Positions 38,226-46,178 of a stretch of 64,000 nucleotides of DNA are shown in pieces. The DNA comes from Candidatus Nitrospira nitrificans (GTDB taxonomy: Bacteria > Nitrospirota > Nitrospiria > Nitrospirales > Nitrospiraceae): NCBI RefSeq assembly GCF_001458775.1, contig NZ_CZPZ01000001.1, forward strand, positions 62,001-126,000, in the 5' to 3' direction. A model generated the notes under the pieces. That model was given only the letters and a program-made list of their open reading frames with translations. It did not search any database and was not told the DNA's origin. The position numbers were made by a program, and so were the translations under genes. The stretch's first letter is position 1; each line of letters starts with the position of its first letter.

Positions 38226-39137
38226 GTGGCATCACTCCTTCATCAACATCGGCGCCGCATCGGGCTCTTCATCTGTCTGGTCGGAAGCGGCCTTCTGATC
38301 GCCCACTCCATCAATGCCTTTGTCGCCGAGGCCTTGTATGTGATCCCGACGCATTCGGTCGGGTCCGGCGATGATCGCCGGACGGCTTCGTTGCTCGCCT
38401 CCTATTCGCCGACCCAGGCAGTGGAGGATGTGCGCGCCAGCGGCCTGTTCGTGCTCCCCACCGCGCCTCAGGATGGAGTCACGAATGCCAACGGGCGAGG
38501 CTCCTCCTCCGGCCGCCCCGTTCGAGCGTCGCTCGGCTTGGCAGCCAGAATGCGGGTGCTCGGGATCGTATTGGGCGATCAGCGCGGTGTCTTTGCGATC
38601 GTCGAGGAGCTGGCCTCCAAACAACAGATGTTGTATCGCGTCCATGACCAGGTCCTCGACCTGGGAGAAGTGAGTGAGATCCGGCGGAACGGAATCCTGG
38701 TCCGCCAGGGCGACCTGGAGGAATTATTGGAGCTGGCAATGTGGGAAAACCCGGCGGCTCCAGGCGGTTCGACTGCTCCCGCGCCGTCTGCCGCTCAGAC
38801 GCCGACCGGCGGCGTTCCGCTCCGCAAAGTCGTCGATCGGCGTGAAGTGGAGCAGGCCATGAACGATCTGCCGAAACTCTTATCCCAAGCCAGGGCCGTG
38901 CCTCATATGGTGAATGGAAACGTCAACGGGTTTCGCCTGGACTATATCGCGCCGACCAGTTTCTATGAAAAAATCGGGGTCCAGACGGGAGATGTCCTGC
39001 AGCGCGTCAACGGAGTCGATATTCGCGATCCCAGCACCATGTTGAATTTGCTTCAACAACTGAAGAATGAGCAGATCGTCAAGCTCGACATGCTCCGAAA
39101 CAATCAGCGCTCGACGATTACGTACGAGCTTCGCTGA
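38226..39137 (+). CDS. gspC: Type II secretion protein C (GspC-like)
   Basis: A 303-residue inner-membrane protein of the type II secretion system. One N-terminal helix (GLFICLVGSGLLIAHSINAF, about residues 13-32) is followed by a periplasmic homology region with LGIVLGDQRGVFAIVEE, a Pro/Ala linker and a C-terminal PDZ-like domain (IGVQTGDVLQRVNGVDI). GspC links the inner platform to the secretin. The start is GTG 38226 with AGAGGCG upstream. It leads an operon of eleven gsp genes. No gspD follows, although gspD normally sits next to gspC. Confidence 0.85.
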   Translation: MASLLHQHRRRIGLFICLVGSGLLIAHSINAFVAEALYVIPTHSVGSGDDRRTASLLASYSPTQAVEDVRASGLFVLPTAPQDGVTNANGRGSSSGRPVRASLGLAARMRVLGIVLGDQRGVFAIVEELASKQQMLYRVHDQVLDLGEVSEIRRNGILVRQGDLEELLELAMWENPAAPGGSTAPAPSAAQTPTGGVPLRKVVDRREVEQAMNDLPKLLSQARAVPHMVNGNVNGFRLDYIAPTSFYEKIGVQTGDVLQRVNGVDIRDPSTMLNLLQQLKNEQIVKLDMLRNNQRSTITYELR

Positions 39138-39328
39138 CACGGGCGTCAGCGCGCTTCTCCTTCGTATCCCTGTCAACGTGGACTCCTCGGCGCCGTCATG
39201 GTGCGCAAGGCATGCGCGCCGTCCTTGCCAGGCCGTCGGAAGGGAGAGTATCTTTACGACCGAGATGGAAGCGGAGCGGAGACCCGACCGATTATGGCGC
39301 GTCTCCAGGCCGGAGAGGTCAAGACCAA

Positions 39329-41077
39329 TTGTCCGAACAACTCGACAACGATCACCCCACTCCTCACGTTCGCCGTCCTCTATTGGGCCGCATTCTCGGG
39401 GAAAAGTTCAACCTCTTGGACTCCAAACTCGAAGAAGCCTTGGCCTATCAGCAGGAAAAAGGCGGCCTGCTGGGAGAGGTCCTGCTGCATCTGCGCCTCC
39501 TGAGGGAAGAGCACGTGCTGGAGGCGCTCGCCCATCAATTCGAGATAGCCTGGATGCCTCAGCTCGAGACCACCCATGTGGACCACGAGCTGATCAAGAA
39601 GGTCCCCATCGCATTTTGTCGGCGCTACCGCGTCTTGCCGCTTCGCTATGAGGAAGGGGCCATTCTGACCGCATCGACCGATCCTCTGGAAACCGTCGCG
39701 CTGGATGACCTTCGATTACTGTTAGGCAAACCGATCAAACCGGTGTTGACCACCAGCGTCGTGCTGCTGGCCTGCTTGAACCGAGCCTACGACGAAATCG
39801 CCAACCCGGCCGGCGCGGAACAAGTGATGGAGGACATCGCGGCCAACCAGAGTCTCGACCAACTCGCGCATGAGCTCGATGAGCCGCAAGACTTGCTGGA
39901 TGCCACCGATGAAGCGCCGATCATCCGATTGGTCAACTCGGTGTTGTTTCAGGCGGTTCGGCAACGGGCGAGCGACATCCATTTCGAATCGTTCGAGCGC
40001 GGGTTGGTGGTGCGATATCGCATCGACGGCGTGCTCTACCCGGTCCTCACGCCGCCCAAACATTTGCAGGCCAGCATTATCGCGCGCCTCAAAATCATGG
40101 CCGGCCTCAATATCGCCGAAAAGCGCTTGCCGCAGGACGGCCGGTTCGCCATCCGCACCTCCGGAAAAGACGTCGACCTTCGAGTCTCGGTCTTGCCCAC
40201 CTCGCACGGCGAGCGGGTGGTCTTGCGATTGCTTGAGAAGGAAAATCGTCTGCTGAACCTCTCGGAAATGGGTTTTTCGAAAGATCGACTGGCCGTGATC
40301 CATCAGCTGATCCAACTGGCGCACGGGATCATTCTCGTCACCGGCCCGACAGGAAGCGGCAAAACCACGACTCTGTATGCCGCCTTGAGCCACATCAATG
40401 CGCCGGACAAAAATATCATCACGGTCGAAGACCCCGTGGAATACCAACTGCTCGGCATCGGACAGATGCAAGTGAACCCCAAGATCAACCTGTCGTTTGC
40501 CGCGGGGCTGCGCTCGATTCTCCGGCAAGACCCCGATGTCATCATGATCGGCGAAATTCGCGACCGCGAAACGGCGGAGATCGCCATTCATGCCTCCCTC
40601 ACCGGACACTTGGTGTTTTCCACCCTGCATACGAACGATGCGGCGAGCGCCGCCACCCGTCTGATCGATATGGGAATCGAACCGTTTCTGGTCGCTTCGT
40701 CGGTCGTGGCGGTCCTGGCCCAACGACTGCTGAGAAGAATTTGCCCGGACTGCAAGCGTCCCTATGCGCCGAGCGAGGACGAACTCAGTCGCTTGGACGT
40801 CGCGCCCGGATCCGACGTGACCCTCTATCGAGGAGCCGGGTGCGCCGCCTGTTCCCAAACCGGCTATCGCGGGCGCACCGGAATTTTCGAGCTCATGGTG
40901 CTCAACGATGAAATTCGGCGGCTCATCGGCGGCAAAGCCGACTCGACGGCCATCAAGCATGCCGCCCTCGCCAACGGTATGGTGACGCTGAAACAAGAGG
41001 GGACCGAACGAGTTCTCCAAGGCCAAACCACACTGGAAGAAGTCATGCGGATCACGCAACAGGAGATCGATGTCTGA
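39329..41077 (+). CDS. gspE: Type II secretion ATPase E
   Basis: The cytoplasmic hexameric ATPase that drives pseudopilus assembly, about 582 residues from this start. The N1 domain (LLGRILGEKFNLLDSKLEEA) binds GspL. The core has ASDIHFESFERGLVVRYRID, Walker A GPTGSGKTTT (Lys near 345), the Asp box TVEDPVEYQL, Walker B DPDVIMIGEIRDRETA and a four-Cys zinc site (CPDCKRPY and CAACSQTGYRGR). The start is ambiguous: TTG 39329 with GGAGAGG ten bases upstream fits the family N-terminus; ATG 39212 would add 39 atypical residues. A 209-base gap with degenerate repeats and a GCTCAGC hairpin follows. Confidence 0.93.
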   Translation: MSEQLDNDHPTPHVRRPLLGRILGEKFNLLDSKLEEALAYQQEKGGLLGEVLLHLRLLREEHVLEALAHQFEIAWMPQLETTHVDHELIKKVPIAFCRRYRVLPLRYEEGAILTASTDPLETVALDDLRLLLGKPIKPVLTTSVVLLACLNRAYDEIANPAGAEQVMEDIAANQSLDQLAHELDEPQDLLDATDEAPIIRLVNSVLFQAVRQRASDIHFESFERGLVVRYRIDGVLYPVLTPPKHLQASIIARLKIMAGLNIAEKRLPQDGRFAIRTSGKDVDLRVSVLPTSHGERVVLRLLEKENRLLNLSEMGFSKDRLAVIHQLIQLAHGIILVTGPTGSGKTTTLYAALSHINAPDKNIITVEDPVEYQLLGIGQMQVNPKINLSFAAGLRSILRQDPDVIMIGEIRDRETAEIAIHASLTGHLVFSTLHTNDAASAATRLIDMGIEPFLVASSVVAVLAQRLLRRICPDCKRPYAPSEDELSRLDVAPGSDVTLYRGAGCAACSQTGYRGRTGIFELMVLNDEIRRLIGGKADSTAIKHAALANGMVTLKQEGTERVLQGQTTLEEVMRITQQEIDV

Positions 41078-41286
41078 GAAGAAGACGTGAAGCCTAACTC
41101 GTGAAGCCCGCTTCGCCCGCTCAGCGAGGCTGAGCGTGAAGCACCGGACGGAAAGAGAGCGCATTTCATCGTTATGTGCGGGATACGCGTCACGAACGAC
41201 GAGCCACGTTTCGATTCGAGAACCGGACGATTGCAGCAAACGAGCTATGAATCATACAGGCAGTAGCGGCCACGGAGTGTGTTGAC

Positions 41287-42525
41287 GTGCCGGTCTATCA
41301 GTACCAGGGTTACCGAAACGACGGCGGAACCGCAACCGGCATCATTGATGCGGAGAACGCCAAGGTCGCCCGCCTCAAACTGAGGAAAGAGGGCGTCTAT
41401 CCCACCGACGTCGTCGAGCAGGGCCAAACCCCGCCTCAATCGCAACACACAACCCGCGGCCGCGCCGAGCGATCCCTGGGCCGATCGGCCACCCTCGGCT
41501 CCACCGACCTGGCCCTCATGACCAGGCAGTTTGCGACACTCCTCGTAGCCGGCCTTCCGTTGGTCGAAGCCCTCGGCGTCTTGGTGGACCAAGCCGAGAA
41601 GAAACCGATCAAGGCTCTCCTCGCCGATATCCGAGAGCAAGTCCGGGGCGGGAAAGCGTTGAGCGCCGTCTTGGAAACGTATGAGAAGGATTTCTCTCTG
41701 ATCTATGTGCATATGGTGCGGGCCGGCGAAACCAGTGGAGCGCTGGATCAGATTCTGTTCCGGCTCACGGAGTTCCTGGAGAAACAACTGGCCCTGAGGA
41801 ACAAGGTCACCAATGCGATGCTCTACCCCCTCATCATGCTCGTGATCGGGTCGGCGATCCTCTTTTTCCTCATTACGTTCGTCGTCCCCAAGATTACGAT
41901 GGTGTTCGCGCAACAGAAACAAGCCTTGCCGTGGCCGACGGTCGCCTTGATGTCGGTCAGTCAGTTCTTTGCCGACTACTGGATGGTGTTGGTCGGGGTT
42001 CTCCTCGGAGGCCTCTACCTGATGCGACGCTTCATTCGGACCGGGGCGGGTCGCATGATGGCGGACCGGCTGATACTCAGGGCTCCGTTGATCGGAGACG
42101 TCGCGCGGATGGTGTCGATTTCACGACTCACCAGCACCCTGGCCACGATGTTGGCCAGCGGGGTTCAGCTGCTCGACGCGATGGATGTCTCGAAGCGCGT
42201 CATGAACAATCGCGTGCTGGAAGAAACGGTCGAAGCGGCACGGCAGAACATCCGCGAGGGCGAGACGATCGCCGATCCGCTCAAGCGGAGCGGTGAATTT
42301 CCGGCCCTGGTCACCCACATGATCGCCGTCGGGGAAAAGAGCGGTGAAATGGAAGAGATGTTGCGCCGAGTGAGTCAAATCTACGACGGAGAGGTGGAAC
42401 GGGTCATCACCCGCTTGACCTCGCTCATGGAGCCGGTCATGATCCTGGCCATGGGCGCCGTTGTCCTTTTCATCGTCGTCGCGATTCTCTTGCCCATCTT
42501 CGAAATGGGCCAGATGGTTCGGTGA
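41287..42525 (+). CDS. gspF: Type II secretion inner-membrane protein F
   Basis: A 412-residue polytopic platform protein. It begins MPVYQYQGYRNDGGTATGII, typical of GspF. Two homologous cytoplasmic domains (LALMTRQFATLLVAGLPLVE and RLTSTLATMLASGVQLLDAM) alternate with three membrane helices, including LIMLVIGSAILFFLITFVV and MILAMGAVVLFIVVAILLPI at the end. It contacts GspE and GspL and forms the base for the pseudopilus. GTG 41287 has GGAG upstream. Confidence 0.93.
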   Translation: MPVYQYQGYRNDGGTATGIIDAENAKVARLKLRKEGVYPTDVVEQGQTPPQSQHTTRGRAERSLGRSATLGSTDLALMTRQFATLLVAGLPLVEALGVLVDQAEKKPIKALLADIREQVRGGKALSAVLETYEKDFSLIYVHMVRAGETSGALDQILFRLTEFLEKQLALRNKVTNAMLYPLIMLVIGSAILFFLITFVVPKITMVFAQQKQALPWPTVALMSVSQFFADYWMVLVGVLLGGLYLMRRFIRTGAGRMMADRLILRAPLIGDVARMVSISRLTSTLATMLASGVQLLDAMDVSKRVMNNRVLEETVEAARQNIREGETIADPLKRSGEFPALVTHMIAVGEKSGEMEEMLRRVSQIYDGEVERVITRLTSLMEPVMILAMGAVVLFIVVAILLPIFEMGQMVR

Positions 42526-42602
42526 AATGCGCACGGCACCGAGAATCGCGCGCCGAGTCAGCGTGGGTTGAAGGTCGAACAAGACAGAGGGAGAGAAACA
42601 GC

Positions 42603-43172
42603 ATGGACAAAGAAGGACGGATCTTGGGCTCGTTAAAGAACGGACGGGCATCGCTTCGTGGAAACACCCCACTCGCTTCACGCTTCACCTGCCTGCGCCG
42701 CCGTCTCGGCAGGCAGGCGCTTCACGCTTCACGCGCGACGGGCGGCTTTACATTCATCGAGATCATGGTCGTCGTGGCCATCCTGGCCATCCTCGCGGCC
42801 CTGGTCGTCCCACGCATCATGGGCAGAACGGATGATGCCAAGCGCACCGCGGCGAAAGTCCAGATCCGCAATATCGAGGGCGCGTTGCAACTCTACAAAC
42901 TGGATAACGGCGTTTATCCCTCGACGGAACAGGGGCTCAAGGCGCTCGTGGAAAAACCCACCGTCGGCGTGATCCCGAAGAAATGGAAGATCGGCGGATA
43001 CCTGCCGAAACTTCCGGAAGATCCCTGGGCCAATCCCTATAAGTATCTCAGCCCGGTCCAAAGGGGAGAATACAAGGTGGAGTATGAAATCACCTCCCTT
43101 GGAACGGACGGCGAGGTCGGTGGAGAGGGCGTGAACGCCGACATCACCAATTGGAACCTCGACAAAGAGTAA
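42603..43172 (+). CDS. gspG: Type II secretion major pseudopilin G
   Basis: A 189-residue prepilin. The processing site is G48/F49 (ATGGFTFIEIMVVVAILAIL) with the conserved Glu at +5. The mature pseudopilin contains YKLDNGVYPSTEQGLKALV and ends with the calcium-loop region (YEITSLGTDGEVGGEG). The leader is 48 residues against the usual 5-10; its part NTPLASRFTCLRRRLGRQAL is encoded by intergenic-type CGCTTCA repeats and a CCTGCCTG hairpin. Start ATG 42603 has AGGGAGAG upstream; the longer frame to 42522 has no site. If translation began nearer the processing site no start codon would be available. Confidence 0.92.
   Translation: MDKEGRILGSLKNGRASLRGNTPLASRFTCLRRRLGRQALHASRATGGFTFIEIMVVVAILAILAALVVPRIMGRTDDAKRTAAKVQIRNIEGALQLYKLDNGVYPSTEQGLKALVEKPTVGVIPKKWKIGGYLPKLPEDPWANPYKYLSPVQRGEYKVEYEITSLGTDGEVGGEGVNADITNWNLDKE
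42670..42733. repeat. 7-bp repeats and hairpin inside the gspG leader
   Basis: CGCTTCACGCTTCAC occurs on both sides of a CCTGCCTG...CAGGCAGG inverted repeat, all within the coding frame upstream of the prepilin cleavage site. The repeats are of the type found in the intergenic gaps further along the window. Confidence 0.75.
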
Positions 43173-43178
43173 GCGTCA

Positions 43179-43895
43179 ATGGTTGATGGGCACTGGTTGA
43201 TGGGCACTGGTCATCGAGTATCGGGCAGGCGATTCAAGCGCACTGGCCGCTCTCCCCTCACGCTCTCTTCATCGCCTCACCGGTCACGCTTCACGCTTCA
43301 CGTTTCACGTTTCACGTTTCACGTTTCACGCTCTTCCGCCGGTTTCACCATCCTCGAAATGCTGATCGTCCTGTTTCTCCTGTCCGTCGTCGTGGTCGTC
43401 GTCTTCCCGCGGATCAGTCTTACCGAGGACTTGGGCTCCACTGGACGGAAACTTGTCGGCGTCCTTCGAACCGTTCAAGGACTGGCGGCCACAAGCCAAA
43501 AGCCCTTGAAGCTCTATCTCGACCTCGATCAGGGAACCTATTGGATGATGATGGTGGAGGGCAAGGAAGAACGGATTCCCCTTGACCCAGCCTGGAAGCT
43601 CCCTCGGTCGCTGCCGGAGTCGATCCGATTTACGGAGGTCTCCGTCGGACAAGAGAAACGCTTTTCCGGGCGAGTCGACGTGTCCTTCTTCGGCAACGGC
43701 CGGATTGAGCCGGTCACACTGTATCTGATGGATGCGAAGAACAATCTCTTGGGTCTGGCGGTCGATTCATTGACGGGAGGGATTCGGGTCAGCGACGAGC
43801 GGCTCGACCCTCCCCTGAACCCAATCATCCCCGACCGAGTCCGGTTGTTGTTGAAACCGAACCAGCAAGCAAAGGCCGGAACGCCGGCGGGATGA
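43179..43895 (+). CDS. gspH: Type II secretion minor pseudopilin H
   Basis: A 238-residue prepilin of the GspH type. Cleavage is expected at G55/F56 (SSAGFTILEMLIVLFLLSVV) with Glu at +5. The mature part has LVGVLRTVQGLAATSQKPLK and the C-terminal beta sheet (VDVSFFGNGRIEPVTLYL). The 55-residue leader is abnormal: residues 35-51 (HRSRFTLHVSRFTFHVSR) are the translation of TTTCACG repeats. The proposed ATG 43179 lies in a 14-base tandem duplication (TGGTTGATGGGCAC twice), so the true start is uncertain. It is seven bases downstream of gspG. Confidence 0.88.
   Translation: MVDGHWLMGTGHRVSGRRFKRTGRSPLTLSSSPHRSRFTLHVSRFTFHVSRSSAGFTILEMLIVLFLLSVVVVVVFPRISLTEDLGSTGRKLVGVLRTVQGLAATSQKPLKLYLDLDQGTYWMMMVEGKEERIPLDPAWKLPRSLPESIRFTEVSVGQEKRFSGRVDVSFFGNGRIEPVTLYLMDAKNNLLGLAVDSLTGGIRVSDERLDPPLNPIIPDRVRLLLKPNQQAKAGTPAG
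43279..43331. repeat. TTTCACG 7-bp tandem repeat inside the gspH leader
   Basis: About seven units of the form CGCTTCA/CGTTTCA in tandem, ending just before the prepilin cleavage site codons. Because 7 and 3 share no factor, three units make seven codons and the encoded peptide repeats every seven residues. Confidence 0.85.
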
Positions 43896-43922
43896 TTGTG
43901 TCCGACTCAAACAGAAATGCCC

Positions 43923-44011
43923 CAGGATGTTCAAAAAGATTGTCCGGCGAGGCCGCTTCACCTGTTTTCAAATGACGCGAGAACGCCGCCGGAAGACTTT
44001 GCAACATCCTG
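43923..44011 (+). repeat. Dispersed element, copy 2 (degenerate), between gspH and gspI
   Basis: 89 bases bounded by CAGGATGTTCAAAAAG and its imperfect complement CTTTGCAACATCCTG. It begins 27 bases past the gspH stop and ends ten bases before the proposed gspI start. The middle contains GAACGCCGCCGGAAGACTTT, a decayed form of the right end seen in other copies. Confidence 0.7.
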
Positions 44012-44021
44012 CTGGATCGCA

Positions 44022-44459
44022 ATGGCACGAGATAGGCACCGAACCGAGCCCGATGACGATGGATTCACGCTGCTCGAAGTACTGTTGGCCATCGCCCTGC
44101 TGGCGATCGCGCTCCCGATTCTTCTCGGCCTCAGGAATTTCGACCTGGGGCTCCAGGAGAGAGCGTCCGAATTGACCGCCGCCACGCTGTTGGCCCAAGA
44201 GAAACTATTGGAGACCGAACTCTCAGGACAATATGCCATCGGAGAAACCGCCGGAGAGTTTCTGAACCTCCCGCTTGGGGCACAAACCACCATCCAGGCG
44301 GTTCCGAGGGCGGTCGGGTACAGATGGAAGCGGACGATCGCTCCCACGCCGCTGGAGTTGATTCGGGAGATTCGGATCAAGATCTCGTGGCTGCGGGGCG
44401 AGGTGGAAGAATCGATAGAGGTCAGCACCTATGTCTTTGCCGGCCGTTCCACCTTTTAG
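44022..44459 (+). CDS. gspI: Type II secretion minor pseudopilin I
   Basis: A 145-residue prepilin with a short leader and cleavage at G14/F15 (DDDGFTLLEVLLAIALLAIA), Glu at +5. The mature part (ELTAATLLAQEKLLETEL and a beta-rich C-terminus) fits GspI, the pseudopilus-tip core subunit. Start ATG 44022 was chosen because it lies just after the dispersed element and gives a normal leader; a TTG at 43896 would translate the whole element. The ribosome-binding site is weak. Another copy of the element begins at the stop codon. Confidence 0.85.
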   Translation: MARDRHRTEPDDDGFTLLEVLLAIALLAIALPILLGLRNFDLGLQERASELTAATLLAQEKLLETELSGQYAIGETAGEFLNLPLGAQTTIQAVPRAVGYRWKRTIAPTPLELIREIRIKISWLRGEVEESIEVSTYVFAGRSTF

Positions 44460-44557
44460 CAGGATGCTGAAAAAGTCCGCCGGCTTTGTTCCCCGCCTTG
44501 CCGAAGCGGCTTCGCGAAGCAAGGCGCGTCGCTGGACGGCCATTTTGAGCATCCTGC
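44459..44557 (+). repeat. Dispersed element, copy 3, starting at the gspI stop codon
   Basis: 99 bases with clear terminal inverted repeats: GCAGGATGCTGAAAAAGTCC at the left and GACGGCCATTTTGAGCATCC running to the right end. The first G is the last base of the gspI stop TAG. An inner palindrome (GCCGAAGCGGCTTCGCGAAGC) is shared with copy 1. Confidence 0.85.
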
Positions 44558-44586
44558 GGGTTCCGCTGATTCCGTCGATATCAAAC

Positions 44587-45219
44587 ATGCGTGAACGTAA
44601 CATACTCATTCAACGGTCTTCTAAATCCGAGGCGGGCTTTACGCTCGTCGAAGTCATGGTGGCCGTGGCCTTGCTGGGCATGATCGGCGCCATGGTCTTC
44701 GGATCGCTCGTCATGACGACGAGAGCCGTGGAGGCGGGACGAGACCATGTGGCGAAGGAACAAACGATCAGACGAATCTTGCGTCTCATGGCCGAAGAAA
44801 TTGCGCTCAGCAAACGCACGTCCCAGTACCCGTGGGTGGGAACGAACGGAACACAGGACGGACAACCGGCCGATATCCTCGCCATCCTTGCGATGAGTCA
44901 GGAATTGAGCACGTCGGCCGCCAAGGAAAGCGAGACGGTTCGCGTGGTGTACACGCGTGAACGAGATCGGCTGATTCGGTTCGTCCGCCGGAACCTCTAT
45001 ACGCTGACCGACACGCAGGAGTCGTTGAGCCAGATGGAACTGGCCGACCGCGTCCACGCGTTCAATATCCGCTATTACGACGACCAGAACCGGATCTGGA
45101 TCGACGAATGGCCGGCGGTCACAAAAATCCCGAAGGCCTTGTTGATCGAAGTGACGTTTCAATACCCCGATGCCGATCCATGGACGGTGCGGGAATGGGT
45201 GACGATCGGCGCATCATGA
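44587..45219 (+). CDS. gspJ: Type II secretion minor pseudopilin J
   Basis: A 210-residue prepilin. Cleavage is expected at G17/F18 (SEAGFTLVEVMVAVALLGMI), Glu at +5. The mature region (RRILRLMAEEIALSKR, VRVVYTRERDRLIRFVRRNL, ALLIEVTFQYPDA) matches GspJ, which caps the pseudopilus with I and K. Start ATG 44587 lies 30 bases past the dispersed element and gives a 17-residue leader; an in-frame ATG at 44431 would lie in gspI and translate the element. The stop overlaps the next start as ATGA. Confidence 0.87.
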   Translation: MRERNILIQRSSKSEAGFTLVEVMVAVALLGMIGAMVFGSLVMTTRAVEAGRDHVAKEQTIRRILRLMAEEIALSKRTSQYPWVGTNGTQDGQPADILAILAMSQELSTSAAKESETVRVVYTRERDRLIRFVRRNLYTLTDTQESLSQMELADRVHAFNIRYYDDQNRIWIDEWPAVTKIPKALLIEVTFQYPDADPWTVREWVTIGAS

Positions 45220-46100
45220 CCATCACGTGGCCTGAAGCATGGCGAGAGATCCTGGCGTGGACGGGAGGGGGAATCTCCATCCTGGCGCTGTGCCTGATCG
45301 CGACGTTCCCGTACGGAATGCTCCAGGCGCGGATCGTGGCGGAACTCACGCGGGCCACAGGGATGGACGTCCGAGTGGCCGATTGGACGGTGGATCTCCC
45401 CCCGAGCCTTGAATGGCGGAACGTCACCGTATCGAAACCGGACTGGACCCCGATCCAATTGGCCGCGTTGCAAGCCAAGCTCGGCGTCCTGTCCGCGTTA
45501 GGCGGCACGCTCGGGCTCGATATCGTCGCCAAACTCACGGAGACCGCGTCTCCGACGGATCTCGCGAAAGGCACCGTCACGGCCTCGTCGCTGTCCTTGG
45601 ACGGCCCCGTCACGATCAAGGGACACGTGCAACAGGTAGACCTGTCCAAACTCCTTCGCCGCTACGTCACGCGCGGCACGCTGACCGGCAATTTTTCCCA
45701 CCGAATCGATTCCGGCCGAGCGACCGTCGCCACGATGAAAGGGGAAGGAACGTGGACCGCCGAAGCGACGGACCTGGTGATCGATCAGATTCCGCTCGGA
45801 AACGGGCGCACGCTGTCGCTCACATTCAGCCAGGTCTCGGCCGGACTGGCATGCCGCGACCTCCGTTGCGATGTGACGCAGCTGAAGGGCGACGGCATCG
45901 ATGGCTCCTTTACGGGCGAAGGATATCTCACCCTCCAGCAACCCCTCCAACACAGCCAAGTGAATCTCACGGTGACGGTCGTCCCAGGCCACGGATTCGT
46001 CTCGAAAGCCGGCGCGCTGGGTTTTCCCTCGCCGCAGCCTGGCACGGCCATGACCGTCAAGATCGTCGGGACCTTGGCACAGGCGAGGATCGCATTGTAA
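45216..46100 (+). CDS. gspN: Type II secretion protein N (GspN-like)
   Basis: A 294-residue inner-membrane protein with one N-terminal helix (ILAWTGGGISILALCLIATF) and a periplasmic beta-rich AsmA-like region (VDLPPSLEWRNVTVSKPDW, GTLTGNFSHRIDSGRATV). This matches the GspN proteins of non-enterobacterial type II systems; the function is not settled. ATG 45216 overlaps the gspJ stop as ATGA. The place between gspJ and gspL is unusual, since gspN normally ends the operon. Confidence 0.75.
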   Translation: MTITWPEAWREILAWTGGGISILALCLIATFPYGMLQARIVAELTRATGMDVRVADWTVDLPPSLEWRNVTVSKPDWTPIQLAALQAKLGVLSALGGTLGLDIVAKLTETASPTDLAKGTVTASSLSLDGPVTIKGHVQQVDLSKLLRRYVTRGTLTGNFSHRIDSGRATVATMKGEGTWTAEATDLVIDQIPLGNGRTLSLTFSQVSAGLACRDLRCDVTQLKGDGIDGSFTGEGYLTLQQPLQHSQVNLTVTVVPGHGFVSKAGALGFPSPQPGTAMTVKIVGTLAQARIAL

Positions 46101-46111
46101 AGTACGGGTCC

Positions 46112-46162
46112 ATGTTTCGAGTTTCATGTTGCCGGAAAACTTGAAACCTGAAACTTGAAACG
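46112..46162. repeat. 7-bp-period inverted repeats between gspN and gspL
   Basis: GTTTCGAGTTTCATG on the left and CTTGAAACCTGAAACTTGAAA on the right face each other and could form a hairpin of GTTTC-type units in the 78-base gap. Confidence 0.75.
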
Positions 46163-46178
46163 CATGCAGAAGGGATTC

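Noticed and set aside
43896-44021. TTG start of GspI at 43896
   Set aside because: It would translate an entire dispersed element and give a 56-residue leader; ATG 44022 gives a normal one.
44431-44586. ATG start of GspJ at 44431
   Set aside because: It lies in gspI and runs through a dispersed element; ATG 44587 gives a 17-residue leader.
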